Below, piece after piece: positions 1-7,591 of a stretch of DNA of 64,000 nucleotides. The stretch's first letter is position 1. Each line of letters begins with the position of its first letter. The notes under the pieces were generated by a model. It did no database searches, was not told where the DNA came from, and saw nothing but the letters and a program-made list of their open reading frames with translations. The position numbers were made by a program, and so were the translations under genes. The DNA comes from Acinetobacter amyesii (GTDB taxonomy: Bacteria; Pseudomonadota; Gammaproteobacteria; Pseudomonadales; Moraxellaceae). The stretch is from contig NZ_MVKX01000003.1 in assembly GCF_002018365.1 (NCBI RefSeq), positions 124,001 to 188,000 of the forward strand, read 5' to 3'.

Positions 1-612
1 ATATTATCTACTCCTCCACAAGCCTATACTGGAGATTTCATTCGTGATCAAAGTATTTTTAAACAATCTCAATATTTGAAAAATACGGCTCGCTGGCAGC
101 AAGCACAAATTGATGCTGATGTTTCAAATGCACATTTAGGGCGACCTTTTTCATCTGCATTTGGCGTAGAAATTAATGAGAAAAATACACCTATTTTATT
201 TGAAATTTTAAGAAAGATTAAACTTGATAGTAGATACTCTACTCAAACTGCAAAAAAGAAATATAGCCGTGAACGTCCATATGGCTATTTTAATGTCAGC
301 ACTTGTACCCCTGAAGAAGAAAATGAAAAAAATCAATATGTTTCTTATCCTTCTGGACATACAACTATCGGTTGGACATATGCATTAGTCTTAGCAGAGT
401 TACGTCCTGAGCGTCAAAGTCAAATTCTTAAACGTGGTATTGAATTTGGTCAAAGCCGTGTCGTATGTAATATGCACTGGCAAAGCGATGTCGATGCAGG
501 TCGCATAATGGGTGCAGCACAATATGCTCAACTTCAAGCGGACCCTGCATTTAATGCTGATATGCAAAAAGCAAAACTCGAATTACATAGGTTACTTCAA
601 AACGCAAATTAG
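1..612 (+). CDS. Class A acid phosphatase (PAP2 superfamily), 5'-truncated by window edge
   Basis: Periplasmic non-specific acid phosphatase that releases phosphate from organic phosphomonoesters. The frame is open from base 1, so the signal peptide and first part lie outside the window; an apparent TTG start at 76 is internal. All three parts of the PAP2 phosphatase signature are visible in order: a lysine followed by RERP near 260-285, PSGH near 350, and SR-x5-H-x3-D near 450-490 (GQSRVVCNMHWQSD). This arrangement is typical of the PhoN/class A family. It sits tail to tail with phoD, which fits a phosphate-scavenging cluster. Its own promoter is not visible, so membership of the Pho regulon is inferred from position only. 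Confidence 0.88.
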   Translation: MLSTPPQAYTGDFIRDQSIFKQSQYLKNTARWQQAQIDADVSNAHLGRPFSSAFGVEINEKNTPILFEILRKIKLDSRYSTQTAKKKYSRERPYGYFNVSTCTPEEENEKNQYVSYPSGHTTIGWTYALVLAELRPERQSQILKRGIEFGQSRVVCNMHWQSDVDAGRIMGAAQYAQLQADPAFNADMQKAKLELHRLLQNAN

Positions 613-637
613 ACTCATAGAGTAAAATTGTTCTATA

Positions 638-670
638 AAAAATCCCACCAAACAATAAGGTGGGATTTTT
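638..670. terminator. Bidirectional rho-independent terminator
   Basis: A 12-bp perfect stem (AAAAATCCCACC / GGTGGGATTTTT) with a 9-nt loop. The A and T runs on either side let it serve both the acid phosphatase and the converging phoD. Confidence 0.85.
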
Positions 671-761
671 ATCTAATTATAAAAATAATCCGAGGTTAAG
701 TTTTTTAAATATAGGGAGATTAATTGCTATATCTTCTGTAATAACAGTAATCAAAATCATT

Positions 762-2378
762 TTATATCCGCTTTAACTCAGGTTTACCATATGCGACTTC
801 AAAACTTGCTACGGTTGTCATTTTTCCACCTGGTTTTTCAACAAAATCCAGAACCTTTAAGTCTGTACGCATATAGTCTTTAAAAAAGTCTAAGGTCTGG
901 TAACCGCGTTGATCGTTGATAAATTTAATGTGTGGATTCAACTTCAGCACATCTTCCTGCCCTGGACGGGTTGGCTGACCATTGCCGGTAGAAGTTATCG
1001 ATGTGGTTAAAAATTCGGTTGCAATCGATGGGCTCTTATAATCATTCAAATCACTTGGGATATTCGCTGCAAAATATTGATGCAAATCTCCTGATAAAAT
1101 TACCGTATTGCCATGAGGTGCATTTTCTTTGATAGATTCAATCAATCGCTCACGTGCATAAGGATAACCATTCCACGTATCTTTGCCAAAATAAGCCTTA
1201 CCTGATTTGTTATAGCGCACCCAAGGCATCACCTGAATTTGCTGCGCCAATACATTCCAACGCTTATCGTGGCGCATTTGCTTCACCAACCATTGCTCTT
1301 GCGCTTTACCAAGAACCTGCTCATTTCGGCTATTCTCCGTACGGCAATAATCCATTTTATCAAACCCATCTTCTAACTGAGCTTTGGTGCATAAAATTGG
1401 AGAACGGTACTGGCGTGTATCCAAAATATTCATACGCAACATTTTCCCATAATCTAAAGTGCGGTAAGCAAGGATATCTGGGCCATTCGGCTTCTGTTTT
1501 AAGCGCACAGGCATATACTCGTACCACGCTTGAAACGCCGCTGCGCGGCGCAGTAAAAATATGTCTTTCTTCTCGCCTTTTTCTTCAATATCTGCTGCCC
1601 AGTTGTTATCAACTTCATGATCATCAAAGGTCATTGCAAAAGGTGCAGAGGCATGTGCAGCTTGTAAATCAGGATCCGCACGATACTGTGCATAACGAAT
1701 ACGATATTGCAGTAAAGTTTGAATTTCAGGACCAATATGTTGACGTGCAGGAATTGAAACTCTTAGATCTCCAATTGCACGTCCCCCGCCTTTACCCTCT
1801 GGTCCTTCATAAATATAGTCACCATAATGGAAAACTAAATCTATCTCGTTCTCTTTGCTCAAGTAATCATAAGCCGTGTAATAGCCTGTTTCATAATGCT
1901 GACAACCTACTACAGCAACTCGAACTCGTTCTGGCATTTGATGTGCTGCTGGCGCGGATTTTGCTGTACCAACAGAACTTTCATAACCAGCCAATCTAAA
2001 TCGATAATAATAACGTGTCATCGGTGCTAAACTGGTTACCTCCACATGCACTGTGTGATGTAAGTCAGGATGTGCCTGCGCCTTCCCAGTTTGCACAATT
2101 TTTTTAAATTCAATATCTGTAGCAATATCCCAATCTACTTCAACTGCTTCATTGGGCATGCCGCCATCTACAGACAGTGGATAAGGTGCAATACGTGTCC
2201 AAATCACAAAACCATCTGGCCAAGGTTCACCTGAAGCAACGCCTAATTGAAACGGGCTAATCGGAAATTTGACATTTGCCCAGCTGCTTACTGGACTAAG
2301 TCCAGAAAATAACGCTAAAGACCCAACCCCCATCAACCCCTTTAAGAATTGACGACGATTCGAATTAAAATGATTCAT
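762..2378 (-). CDS. phoD: Alkaline phosphatase D (PhoD family), Tat-exported
   Basis: Metal-dependent phosphodiesterase/monoesterase of the periplasm or cell surface, used for phosphate scavenging; family members use iron and calcium. 538 aa, a normal length. The N-terminus has a twin-arginine signal (NRRQFLKG, residues 7-14, then a hydrophobic stretch ending near SSWA). It is followed by a PhoD N-terminal beta domain and the metallophosphatase core: VVGCQHYETG, FHYGDYIYEG, MTFDDHEVDNNW and ILSGDLHQYF hold the expected metal-binding Asp, Asn and His residues. It starts 49 nt after the OprD-type porin on the same strand, so the two probably form one operon driven by the PhoB-type site at 3739-3782. 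Export would need the TatABC system encoded at 24.7-26.2 kb. Confidence 0.93.
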   Translation of the reverse strand: MNHFNSNRRQFLKGLMGVGSLALFSGLSPVSSWANVKFPISPFQLGVASGEPWPDGFVIWTRIAPYPLSVDGGMPNEAVEVDWDIATDIEFKKIVQTGKAQAHPDLHHTVHVEVTSLAPMTRYYYRFRLAGYESSVGTAKSAPAAHQMPERVRVAVVGCQHYETGYYTAYDYLSKENEIDLVFHYGDYIYEGPEGKGGGRAIGDLRVSIPARQHIGPEIQTLLQYRIRYAQYRADPDLQAAHASAPFAMTFDDHEVDNNWAADIEEKGEKKDIFLLRRAAAFQAWYEYMPVRLKQKPNGPDILAYRTLDYGKMLRMNILDTRQYRSPILCTKAQLEDGFDKMDYCRTENSRNEQVLGKAQEQWLVKQMRHDKRWNVLAQQIQVMPWVRYNKSGKAYFGKDTWNGYPYARERLIESIKENAPHGNTVILSGDLHQYFAANIPSDLNDYKSPSIATEFLTTSITSTGNGQPTRPGQEDVLKLNPHIKFINDQRGYQTLDFFKDYMRTDLKVLDFVEKPGGKMTTVASFEVAYGKPELKRI

Positions 2379-2427
2379 TTTTATTTCTCTATAAACTTTT
2401 TAATAAATTAATCTGATCAGTTTTGGA

Positions 2428-3690
2428 TTAGAAAATTGGCATGGTGTAGGTCAAGTAGATACGGCTTTGTTCCTGCTTTGTTCCTGTACTTTTTTTGAAT
2501 TTTCCGTATTGAGCGGTAAAACCTAAATTTTTGAATTTCCCTTCTGGCACTTTATAACGCAAGGTATAATCAATTTCAGACTCAGTTGCACAGCCACACT
2601 TACCAAAATCACGTCCTTGTACTTTCAGGAACGAAACATTTAGGCCTTTCAAGTATTGATCATTAAAGTCATATCGATAGCCATACCATGTGGACTTTTC
2701 ACCTGCATTAGTAAAGTTCTGCAGCAAACGATTAGTTGGCAAATAAATGAACGTACCATCCGCACCATTATCTAAACTGCCCTGATTCATATGCAGAAAA
2801 TCGCCATCATCACCAATTTTTTGCGCGCCGAATTGCAGCTGATGATTTTTAAATTTGTATTTGAAGTCCACACTGGCTGTCTGGTTATCTACTTTCGTGC
2901 CGTAGCCTTTTTCACCACGCTCATTAGCTCCAGTCGCTTGAGTATCAAATAAACGTAAGTCTGTATTAAAACTTTGATTTTCACTGAATGGAAATTTGTG
3001 TTTCACACCGACAAATTGTTGTACATAAAAATCATCCAGCTCACCTGCATAATACTGCAGCGTTAAATTTTTATTGGGCTTCCAGTCCGCACCGCCAAAT
3101 ATAAAACCGTCACTGGTTTCTGTTGCGCCTTTTATAGAAAGCTTTGAAGCATCTCGTGATGCACGTGGAATTGCTTTGGTGACATAACCTCCAGTTAAAG
3201 TCAGCCCTTTCACATCTTTAGAAGTGACTTGACCACCTAAATAGGCAGATTCGAGCAAGCGAGCAAAGCTTCGACTCAAAATGGGTAAATTAGGGCGTAA
3301 CTCCCCGACTTTTACATCAGTTTTCTGATAGCGCGCTTTTAAAGTGGGATATGCACGTGTCCAATAATTTGTTGGACTACCATCACCCTCTAGAGGAAAC
3401 ATCAATGAATTTTTGGCTTTATCTTTGCTTCCGTCTAAACGTATACCTGCTGCCACAGTCGCATCTAAGCCAAAACCGACTTGACCTTCCGTAAAGCCAG
3501 ACTGATAACTCAATTCAATACCTTGCCCCCAGACTGTCGAATCTTTATCGTTAGGCTCTTGATCTTGATCAAAATAATAATTTTTAAAGTCTATTTCTGC
3601 TTTACTATCTTTAATAAATTCTGCTTGTGCTTCTTGCATTGTAAGCATTGGGGTGAAAGCCATACAGCAAATGAGTGCTTTGTAATTCAA
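2428..3690 (-). CDS. OprD-family outer-membrane porin
   Basis: Outer-membrane beta-barrel channel. 420 aa, with a signal peptide ending at EAQA (about residue 23), alternating aromatic/polar strands throughout, and a C-terminal Phe (TMPIF) as needed for BAM-dependent insertion. The sequence style (FIKDSKAEIDFKNYYFD, LKARYQKTDVKVGELRP) is that of the OprD family of substrate-specific porins. The first gene of a likely two-gene operon with phoD, behind a four-repeat PhoB-type site 49 nt upstream. Family members take up amino acids, aromatic acids or other small anions. Here the context suggests phosphate or a phosphate ester, but no substrate can be read from the sequence. Confidence 0.85.
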   Translation of the reverse strand: MNYKALICCMAFTPMLTMQEAQAEFIKDSKAEIDFKNYYFDQDQEPNDKDSTVWGQGIELSYQSGFTEGQVGFGLDATVAAGIRLDGSKDKAKNSLMFPLEGDGSPTNYWTRAYPTLKARYQKTDVKVGELRPNLPILSRSFARLLESAYLGGQVTSKDVKGLTLTGGYVTKAIPRASRDASKLSIKGATETSDGFIFGGADWKPNKNLTLQYYAGELDDFYVQQFVGVKHKFPFSENQSFNTDLRLFDTQATGANERGEKGYGTKVDNQTASVDFKYKFKNHQLQFGAQKIGDDGDFLHMNQGSLDNGADGTFIYLPTNRLLQNFTNAGEKSTWYGYRYDFNDQYLKGLNVSFLKVQGRDFGKCGCATESEIDYTLRYKVPEGKFKNLGFTAQYGKFKKSTGTKQEQSRIYLTYTMPIF

Positions 3691-3738
3691 TGTCTAACCT
3701 CTTTGGTCCTTGAGAAATACTGCAATAACCTAAAGACT

Positions 3739-3782
3739 CTGTATGACAATACACTTGCAATCACATGACAATTACATGAAAA
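3739..3782 (-). promoter_or_regulatory. PhoB-type box, four 11-bp repeats, upstream of oprD-phoD
   Basis: On the minus strand four consecutive 11-mers each begin with a PhoB half-site-like sequence: TTTTCATGTAA, TTGTCATGTGA, TTGCAAGTGTA, TTGTCATACAG. Two are perfect TTGTCAT. Ten nucleotides after the last TTGTCAT comes TAGGTT (3732-3727), a weak -10 candidate. The 11-bp periodicity and 10-nt spacing are those of PhoB-activated promoters such as E. coli phoA. The gene start is at 3690. Confidence 0.8.
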
Positions 3783-3919
3783 ATATAATTTTTGTTAAAT
3801 TTAAATATTTGATTATTTATAAATTAATTCTAATAAAACTTTAAATGCACCACATAATTTTTAAAAAAACAGTTTTAACGATGCAAAATATCAATAAGTT
3901 AATCCTATTTAAATAATTC

Positions 3920-4402
3920 TTAACATTCCATCTTTTGGCTATTTAATCCGAAGTTTGAATTATCTAAATCCTTCTCAGTTACCCTTACGAAACCAAGCTT
4001 AGTATAAAATTGAAAAGCGCGTAAATGACCCCATGAAACTCGTAGCACAATTTTTTCAAACCCTTGAGAAATGGCATATTGCTTAATTTTAGTAATCATC
4101 TGCTCAGCAATACTTCGGGAATAAAATTTTGCTCTTACCCACATTGCCACTACATTAAATTCATTCTGTTCATCCACAATACCACCAACCATGCCAATAG
4201 CGTCTTCAACATCAAATGCTAGTAGATAGTGACATGGTGTTCTCTGTGCCGCTCTATCTTGCCATTCTGAATCACTATGAGTTTTAGTTTTTTCATATGT
4301 TACTTTAAATGCATCAGGACTGTCCTGTAATGCCTTGAGCCGTAAATTTTTCAATGTCTTCCAATCTGACTCTAAAGTTGGACGTACAGTAACAGAGCTC
4401 AT
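3920..4402 (-). CDS. GNAT-family N-acetyltransferase
   Basis: Acetyl-CoA-dependent acetyltransferase of unknown substrate, about 160 aa. It has the GNAT order: an N-terminal VRPTLESDWKTLKNLRLKAL segment, a central AIGMVGG beta strand, the acetyl-CoA-binding region (WVRAKFYSRSIAEQMI) in which the usual Q/R-x-x-G-x-G/A loop is degenerate, and a C-terminal ILRVSWGHLRAFQFYTKLGF strand that resembles the common N-x-x-A-x-x-FY-x-x-x-GF motif. Start choice: ATG at 4402 follows GAGGGA at a long spacing; a TTG at 4420 has a better-spaced AAGGA, so six extra N-terminal residues are possible. Not obviously connected with its phosphatase neighbours. Confidence 0.8.
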   Translation of the reverse strand: MSSVTVRPTLESDWKTLKNLRLKALQDSPDAFKVTYEKTKTHSDSEWQDRAAQRTPCHYLLAFDVEDAIGMVGGIVDEQNEFNVVAMWVRAKFYSRSIAEQMITKIKQYAISQGFEKIVLRVSWGHLRAFQFYTKLGFVRVTEKDLDNSNFGLNSQKMEC

Positions 4403-4550
4403 TTTTATTTTATCCCTCAAATAATTCCTTCAAAATTTAGCGTTTATAATTAAAGTCTTGTAAAAAATTGAAAGCGCTAGCGATCGACGATGATTATCAC
4501 TCTGACGCAAACTGATGCAAAGACTAAAAATTAGCTATTACTCATGATTA

Positions 4551-4654
4551 GATTTGAAGATTTGAGGATTTGAAGATTTGAAGATTTGAAGATTTGAAGA
4601 TTTGAAGATTTGAAGATTTGAAGATTTGAAGATTTGAAGATTTGAAGATTTGAA
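4551..4654. repeat. 13-copy tandem octamer repeat (GATTTGAA)n
   Basis: Thirteen back-to-back copies of the 8-mer GATTTGAA (104 bp); only the second copy differs (GATTTGAG). Because 8 is not a multiple of 3, any frame through it gives an 8-residue periodic peptide, which explains a spurious minus-strand reading frame here. It lies between a small PhoB-type transcription unit and the GNAT gene. Such uniform repeats usually change copy number by slippage. Confidence 0.97.
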
Positions 4655-4687
4655 GAAGAATATTATTTTTTATAAAATTTAAAGCAG

Positions 4688-4722
4688 AAAAAAAAGAAGA
4701 TAAAGCTTTAGGCTTGATCTTC
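4688..4722 (-). terminator. Rho-independent terminator overlapping the end of the 28-codon ORF
   Basis: On the minus strand GAAGAT-C-AAGC pairs with GCTT-T-ATCTTC around a CTAAA loop (ten base pairs, one mismatch), followed after no gap by eight T. The stop codon of the small ORF lies in the loop, so stem and coding sequence overlap. Confidence 0.8.
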
Positions 4723-4794
4723 TTGTTGACCGTAGAACCAAGTTGCTGCGATAAACAGAGAAAAACCAATAACTGACAACACTGGAGTAACCAT
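4708..4794 (-). CDS. 28-aa single-span membrane peptide (or leader of a small RNA), Pho-type promoter
   Basis: Too short for ordinary gene calling. ATG at 4794-4792 reads through MVTPVLSVIGFSLFIAATW, a hydrophobic span of about 17 residues, and then a short hydrophilic tail FYGQQEDQA before TAA. I recognise no family (it is not CydX-, KdpF- or AcrZ-like by eye). Supporting facts: a strong PhoB-type promoter at 4824-4857 points straight at it, a good terminator closes it at 4688, and nothing else lies in that transcript of about 130 nt. Against: the ribosome-binding site is weak (GAG about 12 nt upstream). The transcript could therefore be a PhoB-controlled small RNA, a small membrane protein, or both. 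Confidence 0.55.
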   Translation of the reverse strand: MVTPVLSVIGFSLFIAATWFYGQQEDQA

Positions 4795-4823
4795 ATATTT
4801 CACACTCTAACTTTGATGACGTC

Positions 4824-4857
4824 ATTATGTAAAAGTTTTATGACAGTTATATGACAA
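4824..4857 (-). promoter_or_regulatory. PhoB-type promoter of the 28-codon unit
   Basis: Minus strand: TTGTCATATAA (4857-4847) and CTGTCATAAAA (4846-4836), two adjacent 11-mers almost identical to the enterobacterial Pho-box consensus. Exactly 10 nt after the second CTGTCAT is CATAAT (4829-4824), a five-of-six match to the -10 consensus. Predicted transcription start is near 4817. This is the best Pho box in the window. Confidence 0.82.
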
Positions 4858-5120
4858 ATATGAAATATTCAAAAATAATAAATATTATTTAATTTCAAAA
4901 TCTTAGAAACTAAAACAAATATTCTCCTCTAGTTATGTGACAAATATTTCATAAAATATAACAGTTAAAACGTCATTTTCAGGCCATTTATGACAGCGAA
5001 ACATGGCACTGTTTAAGCCTATTAAACTTTCGGCCAAAGATTAAGCGAAATACCCACACAACTGTGTTTTTGTCTTATAATTTAGCCCGCTAGCTATCAG
5101 CCCGCTCAAGAGATATTTGT
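4858..5120. other. AT-rich intergenic region before fumA
   Basis: No gene seen. It holds a further isolated PhoB-like half-site (TTGTCACATAA, minus strand, 4943-4933), a TATAAT hexamer at 5076-5081 that could be the fumA -10 element although no good -35 lies 16-18 nt before it, and the fumA leader. Confidence 0.5.
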
Positions 5121-6647
5121 ATGACAACTATTATCAAGCAAGATGACTTGATCACATCGGTAAAAGATGCGCTTCAGTTCATTTCTTACTATCACCCACA
5201 GGACTTCATCCAAGCGATGAGCCGTGCGTATGACCGTGAAGAAAACAAAGCCGCAAAAGACGCGATTGCACAAATTTTAATTAACTCTCGTATGTGTGCA
5301 GAAGGCCATCGTCCTATCTGTCAAGATACGGGTATTGTGAACGTATTTCTTGAAGTGGGCTTAGACGTTAAATTTGATTTAACCATGAGCCTAGACGATG
5401 CAATCAATGAAGGTGTACGTCAAGGTTATCTGGAAAACTCAAACATTCTTCGTGCATCAGTATTAGCTGATCCTGCTTTTGGTCGTAAAAATACTAAAGA
5501 CAACACTCCTGCTGTAATTCACTACAAACTCGTTCCAGGTAATAAAGTTGATATTACTGTCGCTGCTAAGGGTGGCGGTTCAGAAAACAAATCTAAACTT
5601 GCGATGCTTAACCCTTCTGACTCTATCGTAGATTGGGTACTTAAAACTGTTCCAACAATGGGTGCTGGTTGGTGTCCTCCTGGTATGCTCGGTATCGGTA
5701 TTGGTGGTACTGCTGAAAAAGCCATGATGCTTGCAAAAGAAGCATTAATGGAAGAAATCAATATGGACGAATTACTTCGTCGTGGCCCACAAAACCAAAT
5801 CGAAGAACTTCGTATCGAAATCTTCGAAAAAGTAAATGCTTTAGGTATTGGTGCTCAAGGTCTTGGCGGTTTAACGACTGTTCTTGATATCAAAATCAAA
5901 GACTATCCATGTCACGCTGCGGGTAAACCAGTAGGTATGATTCCTAACTGTGCTGCAACTCGTCATGCGCATTTCCAATTAGACGGTTCAGGTGTAGCGC
6001 ATATTCAAGCTCCTAGCCTTGAAGACTACCCTGCAGTGACTTGGGATTCATCAACGTCTAAACGTGTTGACTTAGACAACATTACTCAAGAAGAAATGAA
6101 CTCTTGGCAACCAGGTGACACACTGCTTCTTAACGGTACAATCTATACAGGTCGTGACGCTGCACACAAACGTATGGTTGACATGTTAAACAAAGGTGAA
6201 GAACTTCCAGTTGACCTAAAAGGTAAATTTATTTACTACGTTGGCCCTGTTGATCCAGTCGGTGACGAAGTGGTTGGTCCTGCTGGCCCAACAACTGCAA
6301 CACGTATGGATAAGTTCACACGTCAAGTGCTTGAAGCAACTGGCATGTTCGGTATGATTGGTAAAGCGGATCGTGGTCCTGCTGCTGTTGAAGCAATCAA
6401 AGACAACAAAGCGACTTACCTCATGGCTGTCGGTGGTGCTGCTTACTTAGTATCGAAAGCGATTCGTGAAGCTGAAGTTGTAGCATTTGCTGACTTAGGT
6501 ATGGAAGCGATCTACAAATTTGTTGTAAAAGACATGCCTGTATCGGTAGCTGTTGACGTAAATGGTACTTCTGTTCACGCAACTGCACCAAAAATCTGGC
6601 AAGCAAAAATTGGTAAAATCCCAGTAGTTGATGCTGCTGCGAACTAA
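5121..6647 (+). CDS. fumA: Fumarate hydratase, class I ([4Fe-4S])
   Basis: Interconverts fumarate and L-malate in the TCA cycle; cytoplasmic, oxygen-sensitive iron-sulfur hydro-lyase. 508 aa, slightly shorter than the E. coli FumA/FumB proteins but covering both the alpha (N-terminal) and beta (C-terminal) domains in one chain. Candidate cluster cysteines are seen in HRPICQDTG, GAGWCPPGM and PNCAATRHAHF; the beta domain has YVGPVDPVGDEVVGPAGPTTATRMD and the GMIGKADRG loop. The ATG at 5121 is the first in frame after the leader. A strong terminator follows at 6668. Monocistronic. Confidence 0.95.
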   Translation: MTTIIKQDDLITSVKDALQFISYYHPQDFIQAMSRAYDREENKAAKDAIAQILINSRMCAEGHRPICQDTGIVNVFLEVGLDVKFDLTMSLDDAINEGVRQGYLENSNILRASVLADPAFGRKNTKDNTPAVIHYKLVPGNKVDITVAAKGGGSENKSKLAMLNPSDSIVDWVLKTVPTMGAGWCPPGMLGIGIGGTAEKAMMLAKEALMEEINMDELLRRGPQNQIEELRIEIFEKVNALGIGAQGLGGLTTVLDIKIKDYPCHAAGKPVGMIPNCAATRHAHFQLDGSGVAHIQAPSLEDYPAVTWDSSTSKRVDLDNITQEEMNSWQPGDTLLLNGTIYTGRDAAHKRMVDMLNKGEELPVDLKGKFIYYVGPVDPVGDEVVGPAGPTTATRMDKFTRQVLEATGMFGMIGKADRGPAAVEAIKDNKATYLMAVGGAAYLVSKAIREAEVVAFADLGMEAIYKFVVKDMPVSVAVDVNGTSVHATAPKIWQAKIGKIPVVDAAAN

Positions 6648-6667
6648 TTTCGCCAGATTCCAGATCT

Positions 6668-6696
6668 AAAAAAAGCACCCCATCGGGTGCTTTTTT
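6668..6696. terminator. Rho-independent terminator after fumA
   Basis: GCACCC-CATC-GGGTGC stem-loop flanked by seven A and six T. It also works for the converging lipoprotein gene that ends at 6715. Confidence 0.88.
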
Positions 6697-6714
6697 ATTG
6701 TCAATGTTCAGTCT

Positions 6715-7428
6715 CTACCAAGTTAATGGATTCCACAGTTTAAAAGGCTTGGTCAACTGTACATCTTCCGCAGGATCATAATGAGGTGCCTTCAACTTCT
6801 GCGCACTTTTCCGTACTTTTCCAGAATTCTGATCTTCTGCTACAAAGTTAAAACTGTTGGACTTCAACTCTGTAAATGCGATTTCATTTCGACCAATTTT
6901 TTCAGGCATGAGCAGCAATGGACCTGAAACCGTTCTTTTACTGGATAAATTTTCTTCATCATATTTAATGAAGTAAGTTTGACCTGCTTCAACATCAAAG
7001 TCTAAATATTTAGGCTTTTGAAAATGATTCACACCCAAAGGGCGACTCGATGATAAGCGGTAATTCCCTGCCGGTAACTCCACCCAGTAATAATGATTAT
7101 TCAATAAACTTGGAATACGCTCACTGTTGAGAAATAAGCTGCTGGCCACAATTTCTTGACGGTTCCATTTACTGTCTGGACGATATAAATACACGATCGC
7201 TGCTTGATCATGCTGAGCTTTCACTTCTTGAAAATGTCGGCCTTGTTTCTGATTGACCCAACCACCAATGGTGAACATACCTAAGCGATATTGTTCAATA
7301 TGACCCGGTGTACTTTCAGGATCCACGGGCTTTAATGTTGAAGCCAATGACGTTTGCTCAACGGCTGATTTTCCATGACAACCCAGCAGCGCTACACTGC
7401 TTAAAAGTAGAATTGCAACTCCACGCAT
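6715..7428 (-). CDS. Predicted lipoprotein, DUF2846-like
   Basis: 237-aa envelope protein of unknown role. The N-terminus is a lipoprotein signal: MRGVAILLLSSVALLGC, with LLGC as lipobox and Cys17 the likely lipidated residue. The segment AAIVYLYRPDSKWNRQ followed by a beta-rich WVELPAGNYRLSSSRP stretch resembles DUF2846-type periplasmic proteins; this is a family-level guess. It lies downstream of clpX on the same strand but is separated by a terminator hairpin at 7545-7577, so it is probably transcribed on its own. Confidence 0.7.
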   Translation of the reverse strand: MRGVAILLLSSVALLGCHGKSAVEQTSLASTLKPVDPESTPGHIEQYRLGMFTIGGWVNQKQGRHFQEVKAQHDQAAIVYLYRPDSKWNRQEIVASSLFLNSERIPSLLNNHYYWVELPAGNYRLSSSRPLGVNHFQKPKYLDFDVEAGQTYFIKYDEENLSSKRTVSGPLLLMPEKIGRNEIAFTELKSNSFNFVAEDQNSGKVRKSAQKLKAPHYDPAEDVQLTKPFKLWNPLTW

Positions 7429-7544
7429 GATTATCCCTCACTGCGTCTTTTTTTATTTTTACACTTTTGTTTTCAGTTTTTTACATTCAGGCATCCACGC
7501 CATCCTGCTGAGATTAACATTCTGCTTTTATTTTTGGAAATAAA

Positions 7545-7577
7545 AAACGTGTGCAAATCTTGGATTTACACACGTTT
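7545..7577 (-). terminator. Terminator after clpX
   Basis: Arms AAACGTGTG and CACACGTTT, extended by CAAATC/GATTTA pairing in the upper stem. On the minus strand it is followed by a T-run (TTTTTTATTT). Confidence 0.75.
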
Positions 7578-7591
7578 CAGACGAATAGCGC

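Noticed and set aside
1154-1999. 281-aa open frame on the + strand
   Set aside because: Fully antisense to phoD, with no recognisable domain; phoD has all its family motifs.
4551-4654. Possible CRISPR array
   Set aside because: Eight-bp units with no spacers and no cas genes; it is a simple tandem repeat.
4548-4769. 73-aa minus-strand frame with repeated SSNLQIFK units
   Set aside because: It arises from translating the octamer repeat and overlaps the 28-codon ORF and its terminator in another frame.
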